64,000 bases of DNA, from assembly GCA_026874595.1 (NCBI GenBank), contig CM049321.1:46183797-46247796 (forward strand). The letters are read 5' to 3'. Under the pieces are notes generated by a model. It was given only the letters and a program-made list of their open reading frames with translations. It did not search any database and was not told where the DNA came from. The first letter of the stretch is position 1. Every line of letters begins with the position of its first letter. Source of the stretch: Sipunculus nudus. Taxonomy: Eukaryota; Annelida; Sipuncula; Golfingiida; Sipunculidae. The translations under genes were made by a program, and so were the position numbers. Below, in pieces: positions 45,573-55,933 of this stretch.

Positions 45573-47489
45573 ACATATGTATATATCAACATATATAGAT
45601 TTATTCAATATATATACTAGTATATAGATTTTTTTTGTTGACATGCAATCCATGTGACACTCTAATTTGTATGTATAATTATAAATATTATCAAATAAAT
45701 AAAATGAAACAAATAGGGCAAGAGAGATTAATGAGCTAGGCTCGTGCCCAATCCCGAACAGCTTGTTGTACCAAGTGGAAAGTTAATTCAGCCAGATGTC
45801 AATAAAAATATTCATAACCTCAAAAAAAATAATAATTAATATATAAAATAAAATAAATAAATAAAAAGTGAACATATTGTGGTCAGATTAGACATTATAC
45901 AGTTATTATAGATATATTTAATTCATAACAACAACACATACAAATAAAAAAATGAGTAATTTGAAAATACATTTATATATTAAAAAATTGTATTCTTAAT
46001 ATCTGCAAGTGTTTAAAAGCTAGTTTCTCAGTGTATCTTCCCAAATGTCGGAAAACTGCCAATGAACACAAACATTCAAAACATTCTGAAGGATGTTGTT
46101 AGGACGCTTGGCTGATTTTTGAATTTAGCTGATGTATTTATATTTCTCCTTAAAATCTCATCGGAGGCCCCTGGGTCGAAGTTTCGTTACACCTGACATG
46201 CACGTTTAATCTATTTGTTTTGATGATCATGACCTTTGACCCTAACTAGCATGCTTTGCGGTCTGAAGGGTCTTGCAAACTAAAATTGAGACACAACACG
46301 CTAGTCCATCAGTTCCTTCTCGATAACAATTTAGTTCATTGCTGCAGTTCTTTTAATACTTAAATATATTATCACTTTAATCTGACAAAGAAAGGATTAC
46401 ATTTTGATTACATTCACAAAGATAATTTATGACATTGCATTTCGTCATACCACCAACCATTAACCAACCGGTCAAGCACGTCACGATATTGTTTTGGCAG
46501 TGCTGACCTTTGACCCTGACTAGCATGCATTGCGCTTTGCCTGATGCCGAAGTCGCCCAGTCACAAAACGCCAAGCATCCGTGCGTGATGCTGACTTAAT
46601 CTTGACATGTGTTTTATGATGTTCCTTTAAAATAAGAATATATCATCGATAAAAAAAAATTATTGGAGGTTTTCGAAAGTCTCTACATCAAAAAGTGTCA
46701 TGCACGGGCATTTTTTTCAAGGTATTGTAAGGTATATTGTTTTGTCAATGTTGACCGTTTACCATGCAGGAGGCCGATATGCGAGTATGATAATCATGAC
46801 GTAACCGGCAGCGGTCTTACCTGTGTAAAATATTTACGTTTATTGTTTTGTGACAATAAATAGCTGTCTCACATTAACCTTGTTATCTGTAAAAGACATA
46901 GTCAAATGTGTGTGATAGTTTCTTACATTTTATATTTCACTATCGGACAAACGAAGAAAATGACACCGGCTTGATGGACCGTGGGAAAACCTACCTCCGA
47001 TTTTGCCTATTACACCGGTTATAGTGTTCCGAAGCCTGGGCATTTGGCAATGACCTCTTTACCCTCCTTGTATTCTGTAAAGGGTTTTCTTGGCTGTATA
47101 CTGCCATTCATGTTGATGACATTACCCGTTACGGGGTAATCGTGAACCCAGAAGATCTGTGCAAAATTCTTCATCATTTGACTAGTGTTGACAGCAGACG
47201 CGACAATCTGTCAAATTGCGAGAACAGGTTACGAAGGTACAAAGGTACGCGACGTAAAAATTCGGTTTCCTTAATTTGATTGGAAAATAACGTTCTATTA
47301 TGCACGGGCCTTATGTCAGACGGCGTCACAGCGTCTGGGGGAATGACCGCGATTCTTTTTTGGGGGTGGTTCTGATGTGAGTTGTCAGCGAGAACTTTCG
47401 AAGTTTTCTGCAATACCTTGTTTTGAGGAAGACTTGAGACAACATATGTGTATAATAATTACCTGAATGAGCATTTGATTTGTTCATTC
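45571..47489. other. Unassigned stretch, CpG-containing towards the right
   Basis: 45.6-46.0 kb is very AT-rich. 46.1-47.49 kb has clearly more CG dinucleotides than the rest and no family A-E sequence. Two diverged copies of TGACCTTTGACCCT-ACTAGCATGC lie about 295 bp apart (about 46231 and 46505). It could be host promoter or single-copy DNA; I see no supported exon. Confidence 0.35.
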
Positions 47490-47493
47490 GTAC
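47490..47493. repeat. Target-site duplication GTAC, left
   Basis: GTAC directly precedes the left LTR and recurs at 53569-53572 after the right LTR. Confidence 0.75.
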
Positions 47494-47804
47494 TGTAAAC
47501 GTGTAACAACACAAGAATCTCACAATGTCCTTTATTCCATACTTGTACATCTACACGTAGTCAACGGTTACGCTCGATCCAGATGAATTTTCCCATCTAA
47601 ACTAACCCCTCCCTGTCATTGATACCCCAGCAGCCCTGTCTTGGTCAAGTGGATATATACATTATACACAGGCGCCAGGCCGGCAATTTTGATGGGACAT
47701 CCGCCAGATTAATGAGTATAGCTGGCAAGCTGACCCGGGGTGACCTTAGCTAAGGGTCACACTGTCAGCTGGACCATGTGCTGTGTGTGGGTCCCAGTGT
47801 AACA
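47494..47804 (-). repeat. LTR (3' LTR of the minus-strand element)
   Basis: 311 bp, with termini TGTAAAC...TGTAACA on the plus strand. It matches the right LTR over its length with scattered substitutions and two or three short indels. Confidence 0.95.
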
Positions 47805-47818
47805 TTACCCCCACCCAC
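47805..47818 (-). promoter_or_regulatory. Polypurine tract
   Basis: On the minus strand GTGGGTGGGGGTAA lies directly before the 3' LTR, where plus-strand DNA synthesis is primed. Confidence 0.75.
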
Positions 47819-48559
47819 AGGAAGACATGACCACATGTCTTGTCAGGGATATCTAAGTTAATTATTGTTGAACAAATTATAGTAGATATATAGAATTGAT
47901 TATATAAAATTATACATTCTATTTCTGCCAATTTGTCAAATATAAGTCAAATGTTATCTCAACAGTGTAAGCATCTCTATTTTAAATAAAAAAACCTCGC
48001 ACACTATCTCAGCTGGACCCCAGCTGCTTTATGCCGTAGTTGTACTCTATACATACACACCAATTACTATTTATCTAACTCAGCAGATCTTCCACTGCAA
48101 ATAAAGCACATGAAATATATAATCACTCTGGCCTACATTCAAACTAGAAATTTTACCATATATGCTAGACAAGATACTGACTAGTAATTATCACTACTAA
48201 TAGATATCAATCAATCTTATGTGCTCAGACCTCGAAATGAACAAATGCAGTGATTCTCTACCTTGTACGAACGGCTGTACCGGCTGTATCTGAGAGTATC
48301 TGTATCTGTCACTCAAAATAAACAAAATATTATATATGAAGCCAACTTATCCATGGCTCGGATAAAGCTTGAGATGAAATAAACAAAGCATATTGGAATC
48401 CATCTTATCCATGCTTCAAAAGACTGAAAGTATAATTGATTATAATGACAAGAAATTGAAAAAGTAAATAAGTCCATATCATATTTAAATTAGTCAACAA
48501 TCACTGGGCTTCCATAACGTACTGGTGGATTTCTCAATCTGGTTGACCGTCGCAAATTG

Positions 48560-49621
48560 TTATCGATATGTGGAGACATTTGAGTTTTTTTCAGATTCTG
48601 GTGCATGCATAGTTGTAATTAACGGCTGCCAATCAAACTCTGATTCGTCGTAAAGCACAGCCGTTGCGTCTGGCAGCTTAGCCGTTGGTATGGTAGCCTT
48701 TGCATCCGGTGGTAGATTACCAACACGCGCATCAGGTGGTATATTTACATCATTACGAGGCTCTGTTTCCGAGTTACAAGGCTTAAGTCTATTAAAGTGG
48801 ACAACCATACGTTGTCTACCTCCCTCTTTTTGAATACGATACGTCACCTCAAATAATTGTGACACTACACGGTATGGGCCATCCCACTGATGGCACAGTT
48901 TGAGTGAATGACCTTTGCGACAGCTAGGGCGATGTAAGCACACACTATCTCCTTTCTTGTATCCGGTTCCATAGATTTTGTGATCACAATAATATTTTTG
49001 CCTTCTTTGCGCCACCTTTAGGCGATTCCGCACCTCTTTAAAGGCTTCTTTAAAGGAGTCCTGTAGCTCTGTGGCGTATGTAGCATGATCACTCAGGTTA
49101 CTTTCGGGGCTATTGAACATAAGGTCTACGGGAAGTCTTATCCCCCTGCCCAGCATCAGATAATTTGGCGTATATTTTGTGGAATCCTGTACACTGGCTC
49201 TGTAGGCACACATTACACGGGGGAGATGGGCATCCCAATCTTTCTGATTTGACGAACAATACATTTTTAGCATGCTTATCAGGGTCCTGTTGAAGCGCTC
49301 TATAAAGCCATCTGATTCTGGATGGTATGCCGTAGTTCTTGTTTTATCCATCTCCAACAGTTTACACATTTCTTGAAACAAGGCACTTTCATAGTTTCGC
49401 CCCTGGTCTGTATGGATTTGTAGGGGCGCACCATACCGACAAATAAATTCATTGACCAAAGTGTTGGCCACGGTGCTAGCTTCCATATTTGGAATTGCAT
49501 ACGCCTCAACCCACTTTGTGAAGTAATCCCCAATAACCAGTATATATTTTGATCCACCCTCTGTTTCAGGGAGAGGCCCAATTATATCGCTGGCTAATCT
49601 TTCCATGGGGTATCCTGACAC
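48560..49621 (-). pseudogene. pol: Integrase core and C-terminal domain (pol)
   Basis: 353 codons. The DDE catalytic triad is D12 (in ERLASDIIG), D72 (in HTDQGRNYES) and E108 (in SDGFIERFNRT); D72 and E108 are separated by 35 residues, the classic D-x35-E spacing. The C-terminal part has the YKKGDSV and WDGPYRVV motifs of the Ty3-type integrase tail (GPY/F). It continues in frame with the upstream block through one TGA at 49693-49691, so the break is a single nonsense change. The core itself looks intact. Confidence 0.92.
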
Positions 49622-49690
49622 GGTGCTAGCTAATGGTGCCCGCCTTTTTCTAGCATATTGTTTGCCAGTGCCACATAGTTTGCATTTTCT

Positions 49691-50245
49691 TCACCAATTT
49701 TCAGTATCGCGGTAAAGTCCAGGCCAGTAAAATTGTTCACGGACTTTCTGTACAGTTTTAGTGACACCAAGGTGGCCAGCACTTGGGGCATCATGCAATA
49801 CTTTCAGTACTTCTGGAACCAGGGCACAAGGTAACACTAATTGGAAGCGGATGGTTTTGCCGTTCCGGTCTTCAAAGCGTCGGTACAGAATGCCTTGCTG
49901 CATCTCCAGCTGGTCCCACTGATTCATTAAGATGTGCACATTACGACTGCAGCCGTGTACTGTTTGTTTACTTGGTTTACCATGTCCAGCCTCCTGCCAT
50001 TTCAGGATCATAGACAGATCTGAGTCACCTAATTGCCAATTACGTATTTCCTGGTTTGTCCAACTTGGAGCCCAGTTACTGGTTCCACCCTTCTTTGATA
50101 CGGCGTATGATACTCTTGCTATTTCTGAATTTGTGACTGCTTGAGAAGTACCACCGCCTGGCTTTCTGGACAGTGCATCAGCATTTTGATGACTTAAACC
50201 CTTACGATGTTCAATGGTAAAGTCAAAAGCTGAGAGATGTTCCAA
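49691..50245 (-). pseudogene. pol: RNase H end and integrase zinc-binding domain (pol)
   Basis: The frame opens with IEHRKGLSHQNADALSR, the usual end of the RNase H domain. It ends with the first half of the integrase HHCC finger (HDAPSAGHLG...FYWPGLYRD). The two cysteines (CKLC) come right after the TGA, in the same frame. At the other end a one-base loss near 50276-50281 separates it from the rest of RNase H. Confidence 0.9.
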
Positions 50246-50460
50246 CCATCTTGCGATTTGACCTTCTGGCTCTTTAAATTATGCAGCCATCCTAGCGACC
50301 CGTGGTCTGTTCTCAGACGGAAATGTCTTCCGAGCAAATAGTGACGGAAATGTTTGGTAAAATGAACCACCGCCAGGAGTTCTTGTCTGGTAACTGAATA
50401 ATTACGTTCAGGCTTACTCAGTGTCCGACTGGCATAGGCTACAACCCGTTCTTCTCCAAC
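50246..50460 (-). pseudogene. pol: RNase H middle portion between a TAG and a frameshift
   Basis: After the TAG at 50460-50458, the same frame reads VAYASRTLSKPERNYSVTRQ, ELLAVVHF and LRTDHGSLGWL, which are standard RNase H motifs with the catalytic E and D (S-V-T-R-Q-E-L-L-A and T-D-H). It then changes frame before KEPEGQIARWLEHL. Confidence 0.85.
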
Positions 50461-51162
50461 CTAAAATTGGGATAATACCCCACCGATGCCAATGCCACTA
50501 GCATCAGTGTCAAGAATGAATTCAGCTTCAGTTGGATATGCTAGAACAGGAGCAGAAGTAAGTTTCTCTTTAAGGATGGTAAAGGCTTTCTCACATTCTT
50601 GAGTCCACTGAAATATTGCGCCTTTACAGGTCAGTTTGTGAAGGGGTCTAGCAATATCTGCAAACCCTTTTATGAATCTGCGGTAATAGGAAGCTAGTCC
50701 TAAGAAGCTTTGCAGGTCAGACAGAGTTGTTGGACGGGGCCAGGCTGTAATTGTGTTGGTTTTCTCACAACCTGTCTCAGTCCCGTCCCCAGAGATGGTA
50801 TGTCCAAGGAAATGTACTTCCTCTCTAAAAAACTGGCACTTACTTGGTTTTATTTTGAGTCCAGCTTTTTGGATTCTCTCAAGGACCTCATGTAAACGCT
50901 CAAGATGACTGTCAAGTGTTTCACTGAATACAATGATATCATCCAAATATATAAGGCACGACTTCCGGAGTCCTGAAAGCACAGTTTCCATCAATCTTGC
51001 AAAGGTCGCTGGGGCGTTACATAATCCGAAAGGCATAACACGAAATTCAAACAAACCGAAGGGTGTCACAAAAACAGTTTTTTCTTGATCTTTTGAGTCC
51101 ATTTCTACTTGACAATAACCGCTGGCTAGATCTAGAGTGGAGAAATACCTGACACTATGCAA
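50461..51162 (-). pseudogene. pol: Reverse transcriptase core and start of RNase H (pol)
   Basis: 233 codons. Catalytic aspartates: D11 in FSTLDLASGY, and D74-D75 in IYLDDIIVFS. Also FGLCNAPATFARLM, FLGHTISGDG, and SFLGLASYYRRFI. RNase H begins with ILDTDASGIGIGGVLSQ near residues 216-232, just before a TAG. Confidence 0.95.
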
Positions 51163-51174
51163 CGCGTCTAGTCA

Positions 51175-51471
51175 TCAATTCCCGGTAGTGGATAAGCATC
51201 TTTCTTGGTGACTATTTAGGCGGCGATAATCCACACAGAACCTTGTTTCCCCGTTCGGTTTGTTGATCAAAACAATTGGAGATGCCCATGGGCTAGTGGA
51301 TGGTTTGACTATCCCTTCCTGTAGCATACGATCTATCTGCCTTTGTGCTTCGTTGAATTTGTGCGGGCCTAATCGGCGTGGACCCTGTCTGACTGGATGC
51401 TTATCACCGGTGTTGATACTGTGTTTAAGCTGGCTTGTCCGTCCAAGGTCATGGGGACCTACCGAAATCAC
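51175..51471 (-). pseudogene. pol: Start of reverse transcriptase (pol)
   Basis: Contains GIVKPSTSPWASPIVLINK and TRFCVDYRRLN, the first conserved RT blocks. The next block is in another frame, with the shift near 51200. Confidence 0.9.
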
Positions 51472-51475
51472 TGAT

Positions 51476-51951
51476 TCACATTAATGTAAAAGTTTGGCAA
51501 GTCGCTCAAATTCATCTGGCTCTAATGGTGTGTCAGATAAATTGAACAGTTCTGCGATATCTCTCTGTGAGCGGATGTTTGAAGTCAGACGTACTGATAC
51601 AGTGTTCTTGGTTGCACTCGGCTGCTTCTTCGTGAAGGCTTACTGTATAGCACACAGGACATTTGTCTGATATGTGTTTATCACCACAAGCGACCGGATG
51701 ATATTCTCCAATATTTGCACCTTTATACAGTTTACAGGGGTGGGCATGGGATTTAGAATACATATTGGTACTTGGTTGTTATTATCTGGCTCAGCTAACC
51801 CTCTGGTGATGATTACTTCATTTCTTTCAACAAAGCGTTTTTCAGGTTCCACAAATCCCAACGCAGCACTGACTCCCAGACCAACCTGAACATTACCATG
51901 CACAATAATTTGATGTTCTGGTGGTATAGTTATGTTTTCTGCAAGTGTCAC
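51476..51951 (-). pseudogene. pol: Protease-RT linker (pol), frameshifted
   Basis: From 51951 the frame reads MTLAENITIPPEHQIIVHGN onward, typical of the linker of Ty3-type pol. It shifts frame near 51640-51660 and again before the RT start. Confidence 0.7.
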
Positions 51952-51973
51952 ATGTAGTACCCGGTGTTCTGTT

Positions 51974-52430
51974 TCACAGCGAGCGTGTTAATGATATGCT
52001 CTGTTCCCCACCTGTCAGACACCTTTTCCTAAAATCCACCACAACTGAATGCTTCTCGAGGAAGTCGATTCCCAGGATACAGTCCTGCGTTATATCTGTG
52101 ACAACTATTATATGGTGGTTTTCACATATCCCAGCCACCTGGATCTCAACCTCAGCTGCTCTCCACCAGCAATGGCTGACCATTAGCTGACACTACAGGG
52201 TACGGGACCTTCGATAAGCTCACATTAAGTTTTGTGTCAGCCCACAATTTGCTGTTTACTAGTGTCACTGCCGAACCACTATCCACTAACATTTTTATTG
52301 GAATACCACTCACCTTGCCAGAGGCATATACAGCAAAATCAACCGCTGCACTCATCGCTGGCACTGAATGGTTAATCCGTTCCTGAATGTCTCTCTGGGT
52401 CTTTCTTTCAATAGCTGATGCTTGACCCAC
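51974..52430 (-). pseudogene. pol: Aspartic protease (pol), frameshifted
   Basis: The frame from 52430 has KMLVDSGSAVTLVNSKLW with the active-site triad D50-S51-G52. The C-terminal half, DCILGIDFLEKHSVVVDF, is the expected ILG-D-L motif but lies in another frame; the shift is near 52160. Retropepsins act as dimers to cut gag-pol. Confidence 0.88.
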
Positions 52431-52444
52431 AGCAACAGCAGATC

Positions 52445-52549
52445 TTAGTTTTTTGTCTGTCTCTGCCTACGCCTATCTCTCTGTGGACAGTCTCTCTGTA
52501 TGTGTCCATATTGTCCACAAGCCCAGCACTCAATATCAGATATTTTCAT
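52445..52549 (-). pseudogene. gag: Gag nucleocapsid zinc knuckle (CCHC), out of frame with gag
   Basis: CWACGQYGHIQRDC (52528-52487 region) is a perfect C-x2-C-x4-H-x4-C knuckle, followed by an Arg-rich tail and a stop at 52447-52445. The main gag frame stops at 52536, so the knuckle is reached only through a frame change near 52540-52550. Confidence 0.88.
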
Positions 52550-53231
52550 AATTACTCATGTAGGGTTGTTGTGAAGCAGTCAATAATTTCATCAACTGGG
52601 TCATTACTTCTTTAAGGGCTCTGTAAGTTGTATCAGATTCACTCGCTTCTCTATCATTAACCATGTTGACTCTTTTGCGGCTCACCTGTTCTTCCTTGAG
52701 GACGGCCTGATGCTGTTCCGCCAGTTCTATGGCTGTTTTCAATGTTGGAGGGCGTTCTAATTTCAAGCGCATGCGACATTCGCGGTCCTGGATGCTGTTG
52801 GTGAATTTCTTAACCAGCATTTCCTCTCTGGTATCCTCATCCATATTTGGGTAGGCTTGTTTAAGAAGCCTGGCTATTGCGCTGGCAAAATCGCTCAGTT
52901 CTTCATGCGGCAAGATGAACCTCATTTCAAATTCTCTTTGATAAGAATCTCTGGATGATGGTGTTAACCTATTGTCCATAAAGTCAATGACATCCTTGTA
53001 GGCTGCACATTCTGCTTCAAGAGTATCATCAAATATCTGTTCTGCTCTTCCTCGCAAGCGAACGGGTAGGAACTGTAATTTGGCTGTACCATCCCAGTTG
53101 TTAATGACGGCACACCTTTCAAAATGTCTCTTCCAAACTGGCCATCTGTCACCATTCTCTACAGAGAATATTTCCGGCATTACTACTAGTCTGTTCTGAA
53201 CTAATCCTGTGTTTTCTGATGATGATGCCAT
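52536..53231 (-). pseudogene. gag: Gag (matrix/capsid-like region)
   Basis: The likely start is the ATG at 53231-53229 (MASSSENTG), 12 bases past the primer binding site; a reading frame open further upstream enters the LTR and is not expected to be translated. About 231 codons follow, with WPVWKRHFERCAV, the FLPVRLRGRAEQIFDDT helix and the RLKLERPPTLKTAIELAEQH region, a pattern seen in Ty3-type gag proteins of invertebrates. It forms the particle that packages the RNA. Confidence 0.85.
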
Positions 53232-53242
53232 GACTGAACTAT

Positions 53243-53261
53243 AATCCTGCCGACTGCGCCA
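53243..53261 (-). promoter_or_regulatory. Primer binding site complementary to tRNA-Ser
   Basis: Two bases from the 5' LTR, the minus strand reads TGGCGCAGTCGGCAGGATT. This is the complement of the 3' end of animal tRNA-Ser (ATCCTGCCGACTGCG plus CCA), from memory of fly and vertebrate tRNA-Ser. It primes minus-strand synthesis. Confidence 0.85.
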
Positions 53262-53263
53262 CT

Positions 53264-53568
53264 TGTAAACTTGTAACAACACAAGAATCTCACAATGTCC
53301 TTTATTCCATACCTGTACATCTACACGGAGTCAACGCTCGATCCAGACTAAATTTTCCCATCTAAACTAACCCCTCCCTGTCATTGATACCCCAGCAGCC
53401 CTGTCTTGGTCAGGTGGATATACATTATACACTGGCGCCAGGCCGGCCAGCTCTGATGGGACATCCGCCAGATTAATGAGTATAGCTGGCAAGCTGACCC
53501 GGGGTGACCTTAGCTAAGGGTCACACTGTCAGCTGGACCATGTGCTGTGTGTGGGTCCCAGTGTTACA
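53264..53568 (-). repeat. LTR (5' LTR of the minus-strand element)
   Basis: 305 bp, with termini TGTAAAC...TGTTACA on the plus strand; GTAC follows at 53569-53572. It would hold promoter and polyadenylation signals, which I cannot point to exactly. Confidence 0.95.
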
Positions 53569-53572
53569 GTAC

Positions 53573-54478
53573 AGTTTACAAGTCTTTATATTATTTTTTT
53601 TCTGGTCCCCTGTATTTAGCTCAGCTGTCATTGGAGTCCTTTTCCCAAACTAAGCCACCACCTGCATTTCTAACTGTATATTATTAACTTAACTGAATTA
53701 AACTCACATCTGCACATGGAATATCCTTGGTACATCACTCAATTTGTCAAAATCAAATACTGTTATGATTGAATTGATGCTGCAAAAATACTCCCTTTTA
53801 AACAGATAGCTTTCTCAAATATTTTTTTTCTATTGACATTTCCCTATTACATGTTTGTTTGAGTGTTCTTGTCAATTTAACAGAAAGTAATAGGTCACTT
53901 GTAACAGCATGGACAATTTACTAAGATTTCAAGAGTTAGTATCCAATAAAGCATGGAAACCCATGTTTTTGTTATGTTTTTCTATGATTTTTCATTGCAG
54001 TCCATGGTTTCAATGAATAACTTCCTTTGTGTCCATGGTATACCATGGACAATTTTCTAATATTCCAAGGCTAGTTTGCAATAACCCAGCTAACAAAGTT
54101 ACGTAGTCACAACGTAATCACAACATAGCGGTTTTTTTGTGATTGCGTAGTAATATTACGTAGTTACTGCGTAAAAGTGTGAACTACTAGAAAGGTTCTC
54201 ACAACGTAATAATGTTACGTAGTCAAATTACCTTTTAATGACCTTTTGGGTATATTGGATTTTAGATACAGGCCTTCCGGTCTACAGTAATTAAACAGGC
54301 TGAAAAACTGGTGGAAATGATTTATGCCTCAGGAAAATGGCCACCACATGATAAATTACCCTGTAATGCTTCTTTCATGTACCACTTCCGTGCATTTAAT
54401 CTTCATGCGAATATGTGTGAGACAAAAACGAAACAAACAAATTGGTTAAAGTTAATATTTTATTTTCCAGATTTTTTT
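53573..54478. other. Unassigned stretch with CCATGG and ACGTA motifs
   Basis: 53900-54060 is rich in CCATGG-type palindromes, as at 44.9 kb. 54090-54235 has repeated TTACGTAGT / CACAACGTAAT motifs in both orientations, giving fold-back potential, probably a small MITE remnant. Confidence 0.45.
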
Positions 54479-54556
54479 TTAATTATTTTCATCAGTGTCT
54501 CCATCAGTGTCGGTCACTGGAGTAGCCTTTGTAGCTTTTTTGGCAGCTTAACGAGC
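54479..54556 (-). CDS. Possible terminal exon with a Lys/Ala-rich and acidic tail
   Basis: After a good acceptor (GATTTTCTTTTCAG) the frame reads AR, a TAA, then AAKKATKATPVTDTDGDTDENN and a stop. Without the TAA this would be a typical C-terminal tail of a nuclear protein. I cannot name a gene; the internal stop suggests a relic. Confidence 0.25.
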
Positions 54557-54679
54557 CTGAAAAGAAAATCATAAAAAGTGCACACATTTTGTTTACATCC
54601 TAAATATATAATAATACATCACATTTAAATGAATACACGTAGCCAATTGTTTTTGTTTTTGTTTTTTATTATCTCCCTT

Positions 54680-55620
54680 ACCGAAAACAGCTTGAAAACA
54701 GTATGGGAAACAGCTTGATACCAGCATACACCCTGTAGTATGATTCCAGTTCAGAAACAGCATGGACTGTACTGGAATTACAGTACGCCATCAGTATGGT
54801 TTCAGTACACTCAGAAATTCCCATACATTTCTTTCATAACAACAGCATGAATCCATTATATTTTCAGTATGATTCCAGCCTGTTCCAAAAATTTTAATGA
54901 GTATTATAATAAGACAGTAATATGCAAATGAGCACCACAGCATGATTTCAGTATGAGAGATAGCTAGGGGGTCTTCAGACCATTCCAGTATGGAAACACC
55001 ATTCCAGTATGGAAAGAGTATGGATAACAGCCTGATTCCAATATACACATATACAGTTCAATTTCAGTATGTTGTTGTACTGGAATCATACTGCAAAGTA
55101 TTTACTGTATTCATGCTGGAATTTACAGTATGATTTCAGTCGTTCCAAAAATGTAAATTAGCAAGCTAAATATGCAAATGAGCCACAGCATGATTCCAGT
55201 ATTGGAGTTCCAGTATAAATCCAGCATAATAGGGCTCTAGCATGATTTCAGTGATGCATATGTCTAGCATAACAGCAGAAGGTCCAGCATAAAAACAGCA
55301 CACAGTCCAGCAGGAATCCAGTATGGGTTACAGCAGGATTCCAGCATCAATGATCCAGCATAAGAAGAGCATATTTCCTGCATTATTCCAGTATGAAATT
55401 CAGCACCATTCCCACACAAAAGATCCAGCATACAAAATTTAAATCACAATTACAACAATATTCCATCATCAGTTTTCAGCAACAACAATATTCAAGCATC
55501 AGATTCCAGTGTGATTCAAGTATGTTTCCTTTGAATTCTCTTGAATCATTCTAGCCATCTGCCACCCAGAATTATGTCATGATTTTAACATGGCTCTAGT
55601 GTGACTCCACTGTATTGTAT
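54680..55620. repeat. Degenerate CAGTATGATTCCAG repeats, left block
   Basis: Dozens of short modules such as CAGTATGATTCCAG, CCAGCATGA and AACAGCATGG, in imperfect array. Confidence 0.85.
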
Positions 55621-55859
55621 TACTTTGGCCAATATGCCAAAATCAAGCTACCGGGTAGTTTGAAGTTTTGACCAAAGCAGTGTTTGAGTAAGATCAATCA
55701 GTTTGGTCACCAACATTAAAACCGGGTTACATGCTTTCTGTATAAATGACAAAAAATATAAGCTTATAGCATGTTGTGTTTGAATACTCTATATAAAATA
55801 AAACAAGAAAATAAATAATATTTTTTTATTATTTAACCACTGTGATTCAGCTCAAGAAC

Positions 55860-55933
55860 TTATAATAAGAACTGCCGTGGTGGTCTTCTGTTTGAATCAA
55901 TTTCCTCTTCTTGATCACTGCATGCACCGATTT
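55860..55933 (-). CDS. Possible terminal coding exon
   Basis: A good acceptor CTTTCTATTGCAG is followed by an open frame IGACSDQEEEIDSNRRPPRQ-FLL and a TAA. Acidic then Arg/Pro-rich. No family recognised, and the upstream exon is not seen. Confidence 0.3.

Larger units (their letters stand above)
47494..53568 (-). mobile_element. Full-length Ty3/gypsy-type LTR retrotransposon, inactivated
   Basis: Two LTRs (47494-47804 and 53264-53568), a tRNA-Ser primer binding site, a purine tract and a gag-pol order of gag, CCHC, protease, RT, RNase H, integrase. This RT-RNaseH-integrase order defines the Ty3/gypsy group. The 4-bp duplication GTAC flanks it. Pol is broken by several frameshifts and by stops, so it cannot transpose by itself. 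No envelope frame and no chromodomain are visible. Confidence 0.95.

Noticed and set aside
47326-47550. Minus-strand frames overlapping the left LTR
   Set aside because: They cross the LTR boundary and show no conserved motif.
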